Shown: positions 36,434 to 45,482 of the stretch, one piece after another
Layout of the letters: each line of letters starts with the position of its first letter
Numbering within the stretch: the first letter of the stretch is position 1
From: Solidesulfovibrio aerotolerans
GTDB taxonomy: Bacteria > Desulfobacterota > Desulfovibrionia > Desulfovibrionales > Desulfovibrionaceae
NCBI RefSeq assembly: GCF_009856865.1
Contig: NZ_WVUD01000009.1
Coordinates: 61,869-125,868 of the forward strand
DNA: 64,000 bases
Direction of reading: 5' to 3'
Translations under genes and position numbers: made by a program
Notes under the pieces: model-generated
Told to the model about the DNA's origin: nothing
Database searches by the model: none
Seen by the model: the letters and a program-made list of their open reading frames with translations, nothing else

Positions 36434-36527
36434 TGGCGGAGAGGGAGGGATTCGAACCCTCGAACAGGATTTACTCCCGTTACCCGCTTAGCAGGCGAGC
36501 GCCTTCGGCCAGCTCGGCCACCTCTCC
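36434..36527 (-). tRNA. tRNA-Ser (anticodon GCU)
   Basis: Read leftward the gene starts GGAGAGGTGGCCGAGCTGG and ends with a 7-bp acceptor stem partner CCTCTCC, discriminator G and an encoded CCA (TGG at 36434-36436). The anticodon loop CTGCTAA (GCT at 36490-36492) decodes AGC/AGU Ser. A long variable arm and the T-loop GGTTCGAATCC are present, as expected for a class II serine tRNA of about 94 nt. Confidence 0.96.
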
Positions 36528-36681
36528 GCAAAAAGGCGAACTAAACGTTTGCGCGCCCCGGGTCAAGAAAAAAAGCTCGCCCAACTGCCGCTTCCGGTCA
36601 TTTCCGCTCTTTACACAGGGCCGGCCCCGCGCATATGTTCACCTTTCGCCATAACGAGCCCCCTCAAAAGGAGTCCAGGGC

Positions 36682-37854
36682 ATGAAAAAGTTCGCGCGTA
36701 TGGAGCGCCTCCCCCCATACGTTTTCGCCACCGTCAACGAGCTGAAAATGCAGATGCGGCGACGAAACGAGGACGTCATTGACCTCGGCATGGGCAACCC
36801 CGATCTGCCCACGCCACCCCATATCGTTGAAAAACTGGTCGAGGCCGCCCAAAAGGCCGCAAACCATCGCTACTCGGCTTCCAAGGGCATCAAGGGACTG
36901 CGCAACGCCGTCTCCGGCTGGTACAAGCGCCGCTTCGACGTGGACATCGACCCCGAAACCGAGGCCGTCGTCACCATGGGCGCCAAAGAAGGCCTGGCCC
37001 ACTTGGCCCTGGTCATGCTTTCCCCGGGCGATGTCGTCTTCGCCACCGACCCGGCCTACCCCATACACCCCTACTCCTGCATCATTGCCGGGGCGGATGT
37101 GCGGCGCATCCCCATCAGCTCCGACCGCGACTTCTTTGAAGATCTGCTGGCCGCCACCAAACAGACCTGGCCCCAGCCCAAACTCTTGATCATCTCCTAC
37201 CCGCACAACCCCACCACGGTGACGGCGGATGTTCCATTTTTTGAGCGCATCGTCGAATTCTGCAAAGAACACGACATGATGGTCATCCACGACTTCGCCT
37301 ACGCCGACTTTGGCTTTGACGGCTACCAGCCGCCGAGCTTTTTGCAGGCCAAGGGTGCCAAGGACGTGGGCGTGGAATTCTTCTCGCTCACCAAAAGCTA
37401 TTCCATGGCCGGCTGGCGCGTCGGGTTTTGCTGCGGCAACCCCGAGATGGTCCATGCGCTGACCCGCATCAAAAGCTATCTGGACTACGGCATCTTCCAG
37501 CCCATCCAGATTGCCGCCACCGTGGCCCTAAACGGCCCCCAGGAGTGCGTGCGCGAGATCATGGACGTGCACCAGGAACGCCGCGACACGCTCATCGAGG
37601 GTCTGGCCCGGGCTGGCTGGGACGTGCCCGCGCCCAAGTCCACCATGTTTGTGTGGGCCAAGATTCCCGAGCCGTTTGAGCATCTCAAATCCGTGGAATT
37701 CTCCAAGCTCCTGTTGCGCGAAGGCGGCGTGGCCGTGTCGCCGGGCCTGGGGTTCGGGCATTTCGGCGACAACTACGTGCGCTTTGCCCTGGTGGAAAAC
37801 CGCCACCGCATCAATCAAGCCGTTCGCGGCATAAAAAAGGCGCTGTCCGGATGA
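36682..37854 (+). CDS. Class I/II PLP aminotransferase (AlaC / DapL-like)
   Basis: A 390-residue fold-type I aminotransferase. The PLP-binding features are [31 protein letters not shown] (N-P-T motif), [15 protein letters not shown] and the Schiff-base Lys in [17 protein letters not shown], with the C-terminal Arg in [13 protein letters not shown]. It is closest by eye to AlaC/YfdZ-type alanine or LL-DAP-like aminotransferases. AAAGGAG precedes the ATG. It overlaps homoserine dehydrogenase by ATGA, so it is likely translationally coupled and tied to aspartate-family amino acid metabolism. Substrate not determinable. Confidence 0.9.
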   Translation: MKKFARMERLPPYVFATVNELKMQMRRRNEDVIDLGMGNPDLPTPPHIVEKLVEAAQKAANHRYSASKGIKGLRNAVSGWYKRRFDVDIDPETEAVVTMGAKEGLAHLALVMLSPGDVVFATDPAYPIHPYSCIIAGADVRRIPISSDRDFFEDLLAATKQTWPQPKLLIISYPHNPTTVTADVPFFERIVEFCKEHDMMVIHDFAYADFGFDGYQPPSFLQAKGAKDVGVEFFSLTKSYSMAGWRVGFCCGNPEMVHALTRIKSYLDYGIFQPIQIAATVALNGPQECVREIMDVHQERRDTLIEGLARAGWDVPAPKSTMFVWAKIPEPFEHLKSVEFSKLLLREGGVAVSPGLGFGHFGDNYVRFALVENRHRINQAVRGIKKALSG

Positions 37855-39152
37855 ACGACGCATCAATCGCCCCCGTTCGTATTGGACTGGCCGGACTCGG
37901 CACTGTCGGGTCCGGCCTGGTGGCCGTGTTGCAGCAAAACGCGGACTGGATCGCCGCCCGGCTCGGTCGCGCCGTCACCGTCAAGACGGTGCTCGTGCGC
38001 GACCTGACCAAGCCCCGGGCCGTGACCCTTGGTCCCGAGGTCGCGATCACCACCGATGCCGATGCCCTGGTCACCGACCCGGACATCGACATCGTGGTCG
38101 AACTGATGGGCGGCATTGATGCAGCCTTTGCGCTCATCCACAAGGCGCTGTGCGCCGGCAAGCATGTGGTCACGGCCAACAAGGCCCTTTTAGCCAAACG
38201 CGGCCCGGAGCTTTTTGCCCTGGCCGCCGAAAAGCGCCTGGGCCTGTACTACGAAGCCAGTTGCGCCGGGGCCGTGCCCATTGTGGAGACGCTCAAGTCG
38301 TCCCTGGCCGGCAACCGCATCAAAAGCATCATCGGCATCTTAAACGGCACGGCCAACTACATCCTCTCCAGTATGAGCGAGAAAGGCCTGCCCTTTGCCG
38401 AGGCGCTTCAAAAGGCCCAGGAGCTGGGCTACGCCGAGGCCGATCCGACGCTGGATATCCAGGGGTATGACGCCGCCCACAAGCTTATCGTGCTCATCCG
38501 GCTGGCCTACGGGTGCAATCTTCCCCTGGAGCGGCTCCCGGTCGAGGGCATCACCGGCGTTGGCCCCGACGACATCCGTTTTGCCCGGGAGTTCGGCTAC
38601 GCCATAAAGCTCATCGGGCAGGTCCGCGATCTGGGAGGACGCCTCGCCGCCGGGGTGTGGCCCATGCTGGTCCACGAGGATTTCCTTTTAGCCAGCGTCA
38701 AGGGCGCGTTTAACGCCGTGCGGGTCGAGGGCGACGCCTCCGGGCCGATCATGCTCCATGGCAAGGGAGCCGGCGATCTGCCCACGGCCAGCGCCGTGTT
38801 GGCCGATATCCTGGCCCTGGCCCGGCAAGGCATGATCCCCAACAACACCGGCTTTCTCACCGAACCGCTGCCCGAGGCCGAGCTGGTCGATCCCGACGAT
38901 TTCGTCAGCCCGCATTACATCCATTTTACGGTCAAGGACCAACCCGGGGTCATGGCCGCCATCTCCAAGTCCATGGGCGAACATGGCGTGTCCATAAGCC
39001 AGGCTGTGCAAAAAGGTGTGCCCGAGGACGGCTACGTGTCCATCGTGTTTCTCACCCACGAGGCCCCCAACCGGGCCATCACCGCCGTGCTCACCGACAC
39101 GGACGCCATGCCGTTTATCAAACCCGGCACCGTCCATTTCCGGGTGTTGTAA
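37851..39152 (+). CDS. hom: Homoserine dehydrogenase
   Basis: A 433-residue NAD(P)-dependent enzyme converting aspartate semialdehyde to homoserine in threonine and methionine synthesis. The Rossmann motif is [18 protein letters not shown], followed by [49 protein letters not shown] and the substrate-site region [34 protein letters not shown]. The C-terminal ACT domain ([25 protein letters not shown]) suggests feedback control, usually by threonine. It overlaps the upstream aminotransferase gene and is followed by a hairpin and then the iPGM-like gene. Confidence 0.96.
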   Translation: MNDASIAPVRIGLAGLGTVGSGLVAVLQQNADWIAARLGRAVTVKTVLVRDLTKPRAVTLGPEVAITTDADALVTDPDIDIVVELMGGIDAAFALIHKALCAGKHVVTANKALLAKRGPELFALAAEKRLGLYYEASCAGAVPIVETLKSSLAGNRIKSIIGILNGTANYILSSMSEKGLPFAEALQKAQELGYAEADPTLDIQGYDAAHKLIVLIRLAYGCNLPLERLPVEGITGVGPDDIRFAREFGYAIKLIGQVRDLGGRLAAGVWPMLVHEDFLLASVKGAFNAVRVEGDASGPIMLHGKGAGDLPTASAVLADILALARQGMIPNNTGFLTEPLPEAELVDPDDFVSPHYIHFTVKDQPGVMAAISKSMGEHGVSISQAVQKGVPEDGYVSIVFLTHEAPNRAITAVLTDTDAMPFIKPGTVHFRVL

Positions 39153-39198
39153 CGGTGTTTGCGCTTCGCCGGCAGATACGATGCGGTTTAAGCCCCAA

Positions 39199-39274
39199 CC
39201 CCGTTAAAAGTTTTTGAAGAGAGTCCAGAGAGAAACTTTTTTCAAAAAGTTTCTCTCTGGCCGCCGGAGGCATC
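39199..39274. repeat. Dispersed intergenic repeat, copy D, with a 17-bp hairpin
   Basis: The hom to iPGM-like gap contains CCAGAGAGAAACTTTTT (39225-39241) perfectly inverted as AAAAAGTTTCTCTCTGG (39244-39260) with a two-base spacer, followed by GGCCGCCGGAGGCAT, the closing motif of the dispersed family. The hairpin could attenuate transcription from hom. The GGAGG of the motif lies about 12 bp ahead of the next ATG. Confidence 0.6.
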
Positions 39275-39281
39275 TTCCCTC

Positions 39282-40496
39282 ATGTCCAAGTCACTCTCCT
39301 CTCCCTCTCCCAAGCTCGTCTTCCTTATTGCCGACGGCATGGGTGATCTGCCGGTTGCGGTCCTGGGCGGCCGCACGCCCATGGAGGCGGCCGAGACGCC
39401 GGCGATGGATAAGCTGGCCACCCTTGGCCGGGTGGGCCTGTGCCGCACCGTCCCTCACGGCATGGCCCCCGGGTCGGATGTGGCCAACATGTCGCTGCTC
39501 GGTTTTGACCCGGCCAGCCACCACACCGGGCGCGGTCCCATCGAGGCCGCGGCCCTGGGGCTGGCCCTTGAAGCCGACGATGTGGTCTTTCGGCTCAACA
39601 CCGTGACGGTCAGCGATTTTGCCGCAACCGGGCTTATGCGCGACTACAGCGCCGGGCATATCGACACCGCCGTGTCCACGGAGCTGGTCCGACAGCTTGG
39701 GGCGTCGTGCCTGCCGGCCGGCTACGAGCTGCATGCCGGCGTGCAGTACCGCCATCTGCTGGTGGCCAAAGGTGCGGCCGGGCGGGAAGAGGCCACGGTC
39801 TTTGTGCGCCCGCCCCACGACATCACCGACCAGCCCATGGCCCCGGATATCGCGGCCCTTCAAAGCGTGCCAGCCTTGTGGCAGTTTGTGACCTGCGCCG
39901 CCCGGCTGCTGGCCGGGGACGACAACGCCAGCAAGGCCAATGCCGTATGGCCCTGGGGCCAGGGCCGGGCACTGAGCCTGCCGTCTTTTACCGAGTCCTT
40001 CGGGCTGCGCGGGGCGGTGGTGTCGGCCGTGGATCTGGTCAAGGGCCTGGGCCGGGCGGCCGGCATGGCTGTTTTGGACGTGCCCGGTGCCACGGGCCTG
40101 CTTGATACCAATTACGAGGGCAAGGTGGCGGCCGCACTGGAATTTCTCAAAGACGGCGACTTTGTCTTCGTCCATGTCGAAGCCCCGGACGAGTGCGGCC
40201 ACGGCGGCGACGCTGCCGCCAAGACCGAGGCCGTGGCCCGGTTCGACGCCCGGATTGTGGCCCCGATGCTGGGCGCCCTGGGCGAGTCTGCTTCGGTGCT
40301 CATCGCCTGCGACCACCCAACGCCCATTGCCGTTCGCACCCACACCACCGATCCCGTGCCGTTTCTCTTCTGGAAGGCCGGCATCGCGGCCAACGGCGCG
40401 GCAGCCTTTAGCGAACGGGAAGCCGCCAAAACCGGGCTGCTCATCGAACCCGGCCATACGCTGCTGGCCCAGACGGCCGCCTGGGCCAGGGGCTAG
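39282..40496 (+). CDS. iPGM-like phosphotransferase, candidate homoserine kinase
   Basis: A 404-residue member of the archaeal-type cofactor-independent phosphoglycerate mutase family. Alkaline-phosphatase-superfamily metal motifs are visible: VFLIADGMGDLP, the Ser nucleophile region GSDVANMSLLGFDP, FVFVHVEAPDECGHGGD and LIACDHPTPIAVRTHTTDPVPFL. One branch of this family is annotated as proposed homoserine kinase because it replaces ThrB next to hom in organisms such as Desulfovibrio and Bacteroides. The position here directly after hom fits that role; glycolytic mutase activity remains the alternative. Confidence 0.85.
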   Translation: MSKSLSSPSPKLVFLIADGMGDLPVAVLGGRTPMEAAETPAMDKLATLGRVGLCRTVPHGMAPGSDVANMSLLGFDPASHHTGRGPIEAAALGLALEADDVVFRLNTVTVSDFAATGLMRDYSAGHIDTAVSTELVRQLGASCLPAGYELHAGVQYRHLLVAKGAAGREEATVFVRPPHDITDQPMAPDIAALQSVPALWQFVTCAARLLAGDDNASKANAVWPWGQGRALSLPSFTESFGLRGAVVSAVDLVKGLGRAAGMAVLDVPGATGLLDTNYEGKVAAALEFLKDGDFVFVHVEAPDECGHGGDAAAKTEAVARFDARIVAPMLGALGESASVLIACDHPTPIAVRTHTTDPVPFLFWKAGIAANGAAAFSEREAAKTGLLIEPGHTLLAQTAAWARG

Positions 40497-40502
40497 CCCG
40501 CC

Positions 40503-40937
40503 ATGGCGCTGATCCTTAAGCAGCAAGATTTTCCCACACCCGACACCCGGCTGCAACTCACCGTGTCCTATGGTGAGACCGACCGCATGGGCTATGCCTA
40601 TTACGGCCACTATCCCCACTGGTTCGAGCGGGCCAGGGGGCAGTTCATCCGGGATCGGGGCATGAGCTACGCCGAAGTGGAAACGCGCGGCGTCTGGCTG
40701 CCCGTGCGCGACATGGCCGTGCGCTATCTGCGCCCGGCCCGCTACGACGAGGTCATAACGGTCCGGGCCGGCATCGCCGCCTGGGGCCGGGCCTCGGTCA
40801 CCTTTGTGTATCAGGTCTTTGGCCCGCCAGACGCCTCCTGGCTGCTGGCTGCCGGCGAGACCGTGCATGCCTGCACCTCCCCCCAGGGCCGGCCCATTGC
40901 CGTCCCGGACTGGCTGCGCGGCCTTTTTTCCGCCTAA
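40503..40937 (+). CDS. Hotdog-fold acyl-CoA thioesterase (YbgC/FadM type)
   Basis: A 144-residue hotdog protein. The motif VSYGETDRMGYAYYGHYPHWFERARGQFIRDRG is the 4-hydroxybenzoyl-CoA thioesterase signature with the catalytic Asp in E-T-D-R-M-G. VRDMAVRYLRPARYDEVITV is the central strand region. Members hydrolyse acyl-CoA or acyl-ACP thioesters. It starts 6 bp after the iPGM-like gene and is probably co-transcribed, although no pathway link to threonine synthesis is evident. Substrate unknown. Confidence 0.9.
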   Translation: MALILKQQDFPTPDTRLQLTVSYGETDRMGYAYYGHYPHWFERARGQFIRDRGMSYAEVETRGVWLPVRDMAVRYLRPARYDEVITVRAGIAAWGRASVTFVYQVFGPPDASWLLAAGETVHACTSPQGRPIAVPDWLRGLFSA

Positions 40938-40967
40938 CCCTTCCCCTCCTTCCTGGTACCCCATCCC

Positions 40968-41753
40968 ATGTTTATTGATATCCATACGCACGCCTATCAT
41001 CCGAAAATAGCAGACAAAGTCCTGGCCCAGCTTGAGGGCCACTACGGCATCCCCCCGGTCGGCACCGGCCAGATCGATGATCTGCTCGCCCGGGCCAAAC
41101 GGGCCGGCCTTGACCAGGTGGTGGTCCACAACGCCGCCACCGCCCCGGCCCAGGTCGTCCCGGCCAACAACTGGGCCATTGCCATCAACCGCGAACATGC
41201 CCCCATCCGCAGCTTCGGCACGCTCCATCCCGATTTCCCCGACTTCGAGCGCGAACTCGACCGGCTGTGGCGCAATGGCATAAAGGGCATCAAGTTCCAC
41301 GCCGACTTCCAGGGCTTTCGCCTGGACGACCGCAAACTGTGGCCCATCTTCGAGGCGCTCTCCGGCCGATTCGTGGTCATGCTCCACGTGGGCGACCGGC
41401 TGCCGCCGGAGGAAAACAACTCCTGCCCGGCCAAGGTGGCGGCCATCCTGCGCGACTTCCCGGACATGACCGTCATTGCCGCCCACATGGGCGGGTATCT
41501 GCACTGGCAGTATGCCCTGGAGCACCTCGTCGGCAAAAACGTGTATATCGATACGTCGAGCACGCTGGCCTTTATTGACGATGACACCTTGCAGCGCATC
41601 TTCGACGGCCATCCCCGGGAGCGCATTCTGTTCGGCAGCGATTATCCGCTGTTTGACCCGGGCGAGGAGATCGCACGTCTGCGCAAACGCCTGCGCCTGC
41701 GCGACGCCGAACTGGAGCAGATCCTGTCCGCCGGGGCGGCTTTGTTGCGCTAA
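40968..41753 (+). CDS. Amidohydrolase-2 family metal-dependent hydrolase
   Basis: A 261-residue TIM-barrel hydrolase. Metal ligands: DIHTHAYHP (H-x-H), the strand IKGIKFHADFQGF, the His in VIAAHMGGYLHWQYA, and the catalytic Asp in ILFGSDYPLFDPGEEI. It ends with the usual SAGAALLR helix. It lies 30 bp downstream of the thioesterase gene, likely in the same transcript. The family contains decarboxylases and hydrolases of cyclic substrates; the specific reaction cannot be assigned. Confidence 0.85.
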   Translation: MFIDIHTHAYHPKIADKVLAQLEGHYGIPPVGTGQIDDLLARAKRAGLDQVVVHNAATAPAQVVPANNWAIAINREHAPIRSFGTLHPDFPDFERELDRLWRNGIKGIKFHADFQGFRLDDRKLWPIFEALSGRFVVMLHVGDRLPPEENNSCPAKVAAILRDFPDMTVIAAHMGGYLHWQYALEHLVGKNVYIDTSSTLAFIDDDTLQRIFDGHPRERILFGSDYPLFDPGEEIARLRKRLRLRDAELEQILSAGAALLR

Positions 41754-41867
41754 CCGCCAACGAGAGTGTAAAACACTGCAAAGGGAAGTTGCCGCTGCCG
41801 GCCGGCTTTCCGAATGCTTGTCAGGTTTTCTGGTTTTCGACAGTCCTAAATCAAAGCGGAGAAAATC

Positions 41868-42905
41868 ATGGGGATTCGCGTGGGTGCTTTGCAGCTGGTT
41901 CGTTATTCCCTTCGGAAAAGACGTTTGGCTCCCCTGGTCTTGTGCTTCCTGCTTATCGCCGCCATGGCGGCCCAGGCCCAGCCCGACCCCTTGCCCTCGT
42001 GGAACGAGGGACCGGCCAAACAGGCAATTTTGGCCTTCGTGCAAGCGACCACTGACGCGTCGAACCCGGGCTATGTCCCGCCCGAAGCGCGTATTGCCAC
42101 CTTTGACCAGGATGGTACGACCTGGGTCGAACAGCCTATGTATACGCCGATGCTTTACTGCCTGGCGCGACTGCGGGCGCTGGCCCAGGCGAAACCGGAA
42201 CTGGCCGACACCGAACCCTTCAAGTCCGTGTTGTCCGGCAGCGTGGAGCACTTGGGGAACGTGCCCATGAGCGACATTGAGAAGGTCTATGCCGCTACAA
42301 TGACCGGCATGCCCGTGGAGGAATTGGGGGACCAGGTGCGGCAGTGGCTGGGAACGGCCCGGGATGTGCGTTGGCATCGTCCCTACACCGATCTTGTCTA
42401 CCAGCCCATGCTCGAAGTGATGCAGTTGCTTCGCACCAAGGGCTATAAGACCTATTTCGTCACTGGCGGCGGCCAGGATTTCCTGCGCGCTTACGCCGAA
42501 AAGATCTATGGCATCCCACCCGAACAGGTGGTCGGCACTCTCAATGCTACCAAATTCAGCTATGACGCTGACGGCAAGCCTATCCTCACCGAGGAACCGA
42601 GACTTTTGCTCAACAACGTCGGACCGGGCAAACCTGAGGGCATCCAGCTCATGATCGGCCGATATCCGCAAGCGGCGTTTGGCAACTCGGACGGGGACAA
42701 GGAAATGCTCGAATACACCCAGGCCGGTGGCGGGACGCGCCTTATGATGCTGGTGCACCACGATGACGCCGCCCGAGAATACGCCTACGGCGCGCAGTCC
42801 AAGGTTGGAACGTTCCCTGATTCCCTGATGGAGGAAGCCGTGCAAAAAGGCTGGGTCGTTATCAGCATGAAAAAGGATTGGAAACGCATTTTTTTCTGGG
42901 AGTAA
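41868..42905 (+). CDS. Exported HAD-family phosphatase-like protein
   Basis: A 345-residue protein with a basic N-terminus and hydrophobic signal segment (LAPLVLCFLLIAAMAAQAQ). HAD motif I is ATFDQDGTTW (D-x-D-G-T), motif II is TYFVTGGGQDFL, and motif III/IV is AAFGNSDGDKEMLEYT. A helical cap lies between motifs I and II. GGAG lies six bases ahead of the ATG. A periplasmic phosphohydrolase is inferred. The gene looks less GC-rich than its neighbours. Substrate unknown; exported HAD phosphatases are less common than cytosolic ones. Confidence 0.85.
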   Translation: MGIRVGALQLVRYSLRKRRLAPLVLCFLLIAAMAAQAQPDPLPSWNEGPAKQAILAFVQATTDASNPGYVPPEARIATFDQDGTTWVEQPMYTPMLYCLARLRALAQAKPELADTEPFKSVLSGSVEHLGNVPMSDIEKVYAATMTGMPVEELGDQVRQWLGTARDVRWHRPYTDLVYQPMLEVMQLLRTKGYKTYFVTGGGQDFLRAYAEKIYGIPPEQVVGTLNATKFSYDADGKPILTEEPRLLLNNVGPGKPEGIQLMIGRYPQAAFGNSDGDKEMLEYTQAGGGTRLMMLVHHDDAAREYAYGAQSKVGTFPDSLMEEAVQKGWVVISMKKDWKRIFFWE

Positions 42906-43292
42906 AACACCTCTACGACTGCTGTGCAAGAGAGGCGAGTCTGGAAGCTTGCGGCAATCCTATCGCGATGTCGCCGGTGTACATGTGTCCTGGTGCCGTT
43001 TTACGACGTGCTGCGTTACATCAAAACACAAAACGTGCTGGTCCAGCGGTTGCTTACGTCTGTTGCCCCGCCGACTGCGCCGGCTCTGTACAACCGCCCC
43101 CATCCTTGCTAGTGTTGTGTTCGGTAATTTCCGGCCTGGTTGCACCAGGATAACAAACCGGAATTTATCATCTTTATTCACAAAAAGCAGGAATATTTTT
43201 TGTAAACGCCACACGCGGGGCGCAGGATGTCTTGTCGTCTGTGCGACTCCCGCCACGGCCCCGTCGCCATGCTTCTTACCGTCGGAGTTTGT
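42906..43292. other. 387-base intergenic region without a recognised gene
   Basis: No conserved reading frame is seen on either strand. The second half (about 43140-43205) is AT-rich, with runs such as GAATATTTTTTGTAAACG, and may hold the promoter of the next gene; no convincing -35/-10 pair stands out. Confidence 0.5.
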
Positions 43293-43889
43293 ATGAAAAA
43301 ACGCTTTTCCTCCTTCGCTGCCGCCTGCCTCATGGTCCTGGCCTCCCTGGCCCAGGCCGCCGAATTCTCGGCAGACATGGTGCAACTCCACGACCAAGAG
43401 CCGGCCATGTCCGGCAAGGTTGCCATCAAGGACTCCCGGATGCGGATGGAAACCACCATGCAGGGCCAAGCCCGTATCAGTATCATAGATCCGGCCGCCA
43501 AAAAGGTTATCCTCTTGCTGCCGGCCATGCAGAGTTACATGGAGATGCAGTTCGACGCCTCCAAGGCCGGTCCTGGCGCGGCGCTGCTCGGCAAGCCCGA
43601 TCCGGAGATCGGCCAGTGGCGCAGCGTGGGCACGGAAACCGTTGATGGCTGGGAATGCGAAAAGCGTGTTATGGATTTTAAGGACACCACCAAGGGCGGG
43701 CTGACTGCCTGGTTTGCCGTCAAGCTCGACACACCCATCAAGTTCGTGCAGACAGGCAAGGGTGGGACCTATACCATCGAATATAAAAACATCCAGCCCG
43801 GTACCGTGGATGCCGCCCAGTTCGCCATTCCGGCCGGCTACCAGAAGATGGGCATGCCGGCCATGCCCAAGGCGGGCATGGCGCAGTAG
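43293..43889 (+). CDS. Exported DUF4412-type protein
   Basis: A 198-residue protein with a signal peptide (MKKRFSSFAAACLMVLASLAQAA). The mature part resembles DUF4412 / LolA-like beta proteins: FSADMVQLH, GKVAIKDSRMRMETT, KVILLLPAMQSYMEM, VDGWECEKRVMDFK, LTAWFAVKLDTPIKFV and FAIPAGYQKMGMP. Such proteins are thought to bind lipids or hydrophobic ligands in the periplasm; no activity is established. CGGAG lies ahead of the ATG at 43293; an upstream in-frame start at 43227 would bury the signal peptide and is rejected. Confidence 0.75.
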   Translation: MKKRFSSFAAACLMVLASLAQAAEFSADMVQLHDQEPAMSGKVAIKDSRMRMETTMQGQARISIIDPAAKKVILLLPAMQSYMEMQFDASKAGPGAALLGKPDPEIGQWRSVGTETVDGWECEKRVMDFKDTTKGGLTAWFAVKLDTPIKFVQTGKGGTYTIEYKNIQPGTVDAAQFAIPAGYQKMGMPAMPKAGMAQ

Positions 43890-43930
43890 CCGCCGCCCGG
43901 TCCAACGCCACGACCCCCAGGAGCCGACGC

Positions 43931-44647
43931 ATGGACTTTTTCTCTGTGGAAAATCTCATCGCCTTTCTGACCCTGTCCGCCCTGGAAATCGTCCTTGGCA
44001 TCGACAACATCGTTTTTATAGCCATTATTTCCAATGCGTTGCCAGCTGAAATCCAATCCAAGGCCCGGCGCATCGGCCTGCTGATGGCCATGGGCACCCG
44101 CATCCTGCTGCTGCTTGGCATCACCTGGATCATGGGCCTGACTGCGCCGCTTTTTTCCGTGCTCGGCCATGTCGTCTCCGGCCGCGACATCGTGCTTTTG
44201 GCCGGCGGCCTCTTTCTCGTCGCCAAATCGACCTTCGAGATCCACGAGAAAGTGGAAGCGCCCCACAATGCGGATACCACCGTGCGCAAGGTCCGGGGCT
44301 TTGCCGCCGCCGTGACCCAGATCGCCATTTTGGACATCGTTTTTTCGCTGGATTCCGTCATCACCGCCGTGGGCATGTCCGGCGAGATCGTGGTGATGGT
44401 GGCGGCGGTTGTCGCGGCGGTGCTGGTCATGATGGTTTTCGCCGACGCCATCAGCCATTTCGTCGGCCGCCATCCCACCATCCAAATGCTGGCCCTGTCC
44501 TTTCTGATCCTCATCGGCGTTTTCCTGGTGGCCGAGGGTCTGGGCCGGCACATTGATCGGGGCTACATCTACTTCGCCATGGCCTTTTCCCTGCTCGTCG
44601 AAGTGCTCAACATGCGGGCGCGCAAGGCCGATGCCGGCGGACAGTAG
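43931..44647 (+). CDS. TerC family integral membrane protein
   Basis: A 238-residue protein with about seven transmembrane helices. The paired family motifs are LSALEIVLGIDNIVFIAII and AILDIVFSLDSVITAVGM, each with an acidic E-x-x-L-G-x-D-N or D-x-x-F-S-x-D-S core inside a helix. TerC/YgdQ proteins are implicated in tellurite resistance and in Mn(II) export or metalation of exported proteins. It lies 41 bp after the DUF4412-type gene and overlaps the start of trmN6. No manganese riboswitch is visible in the short gap. Confidence 0.88.
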   Translation: MDFFSVENLIAFLTLSALEIVLGIDNIVFIAIISNALPAEIQSKARRIGLLMAMGTRILLLLGITWIMGLTAPLFSVLGHVVSGRDIVLLAGGLFLVAKSTFEIHEKVEAPHNADTTVRKVRGFAAAVTQIAILDIVFSLDSVITAVGMSGEIVVMVAAVVAAVLVMMVFADAISHFVGRHPTIQMLALSFLILIGVFLVAEGLGRHIDRGYIYFAMAFSLLVEVLNMRARKADAGGQ

Positions 44648-45413
44648 CGAGAGGGCAGCCCGGAACGCCTTTCCGCGCGGACTGTTCCAGCCAGCAAGCG
44701 GCTTTCGCTTTGGCAGCGACGCCCTGCTCCTGGCCGCCCTGGCCGCCGGCCTGCCGGGAACCCGGGCAGTCGATCTCGGCACGGGCTGCGGCGCGGCGGG
44801 CCTTGGCTATCTGCTGGCAACCGCCGATCCTGCGGCCACGGTGCTGGGTCTGGACCGGGAAGCGGCCATGGTCGCGGCGGCCGGACAAAACGCCGCCGCC
44901 CTGGGGCTGGCCGAGCGCTTTACGGCCCATGTCGCGGACGTGCGCCACATCCGGGAGGCCGACCGGCTTGCCCCGGAATCCTGCGATCTGGTTATGTGCA
45001 ACCCGCCCTACCGCGATCCGGGTTCGGGCCGACGCCCGGCCGGCGCGGCCCGGGACGCGGCCCGCTTCGAGGTGGATGGCAGTCTGGCCGATTTTGCTGC
45101 CGCTGCGGCCTATCTGCTGGTCAACAAAGGCCTTTTCGTCTGCATCCATCTGGCCGAGCGCCTCACCCATGTGGCTGCCGCCCTGGCGGCCCATCGCCTG
45201 GAAATCAAACGCCTGCTTCCCGTGGCCCCGCGCGTCGACGCGCCGGCCCGGCAATTGCTCCTTGTCGCCCGCAAAAACGGCGGCCCCGGACTGGTCCTGG
45301 AGCCGCCCCTGGTTCTTTATGCCGGGACCGGCCGGGAAACCCGCCTCACCGACGCGGCCCTGGCCTTCTGCCCGTTTCTGGCCAAAGACGTTGCCACCGG
45401 CCAACCTCGCTAA
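44631..45413 (+). CDS. tRNA1(Val) (adenine37-N6)-methyltransferase family protein
   Basis: A 260-residue class I SAM-dependent methyltransferase of the TrmN6/YfiC type. The N-terminal FQPASGFRFGSDALLLAALA is family-typical. The SAM-binding motif is AVDLGTGCGAAGLGYLLA, motif II VLGLDREAAMVAAAGQNA, and the catalytic N-P-P-Y is in LVMCNPPYRDPGSGR. It modifies A37 of tRNA in characterised members. It starts inside the terC reading frame (17-bp overlap) at the ATG at 44631, and a strong terminator follows the stop. Confidence 0.83.
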   Translation: MPADSSERAARNAFPRGLFQPASGFRFGSDALLLAALAAGLPGTRAVDLGTGCGAAGLGYLLATADPAATVLGLDREAAMVAAAGQNAAALGLAERFTAHVADVRHIREADRLAPESCDLVMCNPPYRDPGSGRRPAGAARDAARFEVDGSLADFAAAAAYLLVNKGLFVCIHLAERLTHVAAALAAHRLEIKRLLPVAPRVDAPARQLLLVARKNGGPGLVLEPPLVLYAGTGRETRLTDAALAFCPFLAKDVATGQPR

Positions 45414-45417
45414 ACAA

Positions 45418-45445
45418 CAAAGGGGACGCCCAAGCGTCCCCTTTG
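45418..45445. terminator. Bidirectional intrinsic terminator
   Basis: CAAAGGGGACGC (45418-45429) is perfectly inverted as GCGTCCCCTTTG (45434-45445) with a four-base loop, then TTTGG. It lies between the convergent trmN6-like gene and a small leftward gene, so it can serve both. Confidence 0.85.
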
Positions 45446-45482
45446 TTTGGGTCCAGGCCGCGCTGCGGCCTGCACTCCCGCG

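Noticed and set aside
36434..36527. tRNA-Ser as an integration site for a genomic island
   Set aside because: No integrase gene and no repeat of the tRNA 3' end is visible nearby; both sides are ordinary core genes.
39291..42929. A 1212-codon leftward open frame spanning four rightward genes
   Set aside because: Pure antisense shadow: the four genes on the other strand have clear families and ribosome sites, and the long frame has no recognisable motif.
43890..43930. A manganese (yybP-ykoY) riboswitch ahead of terC
   Set aside because: Only 41 bp separate the genes, too short for the aptamer, and no matching motif is visible.
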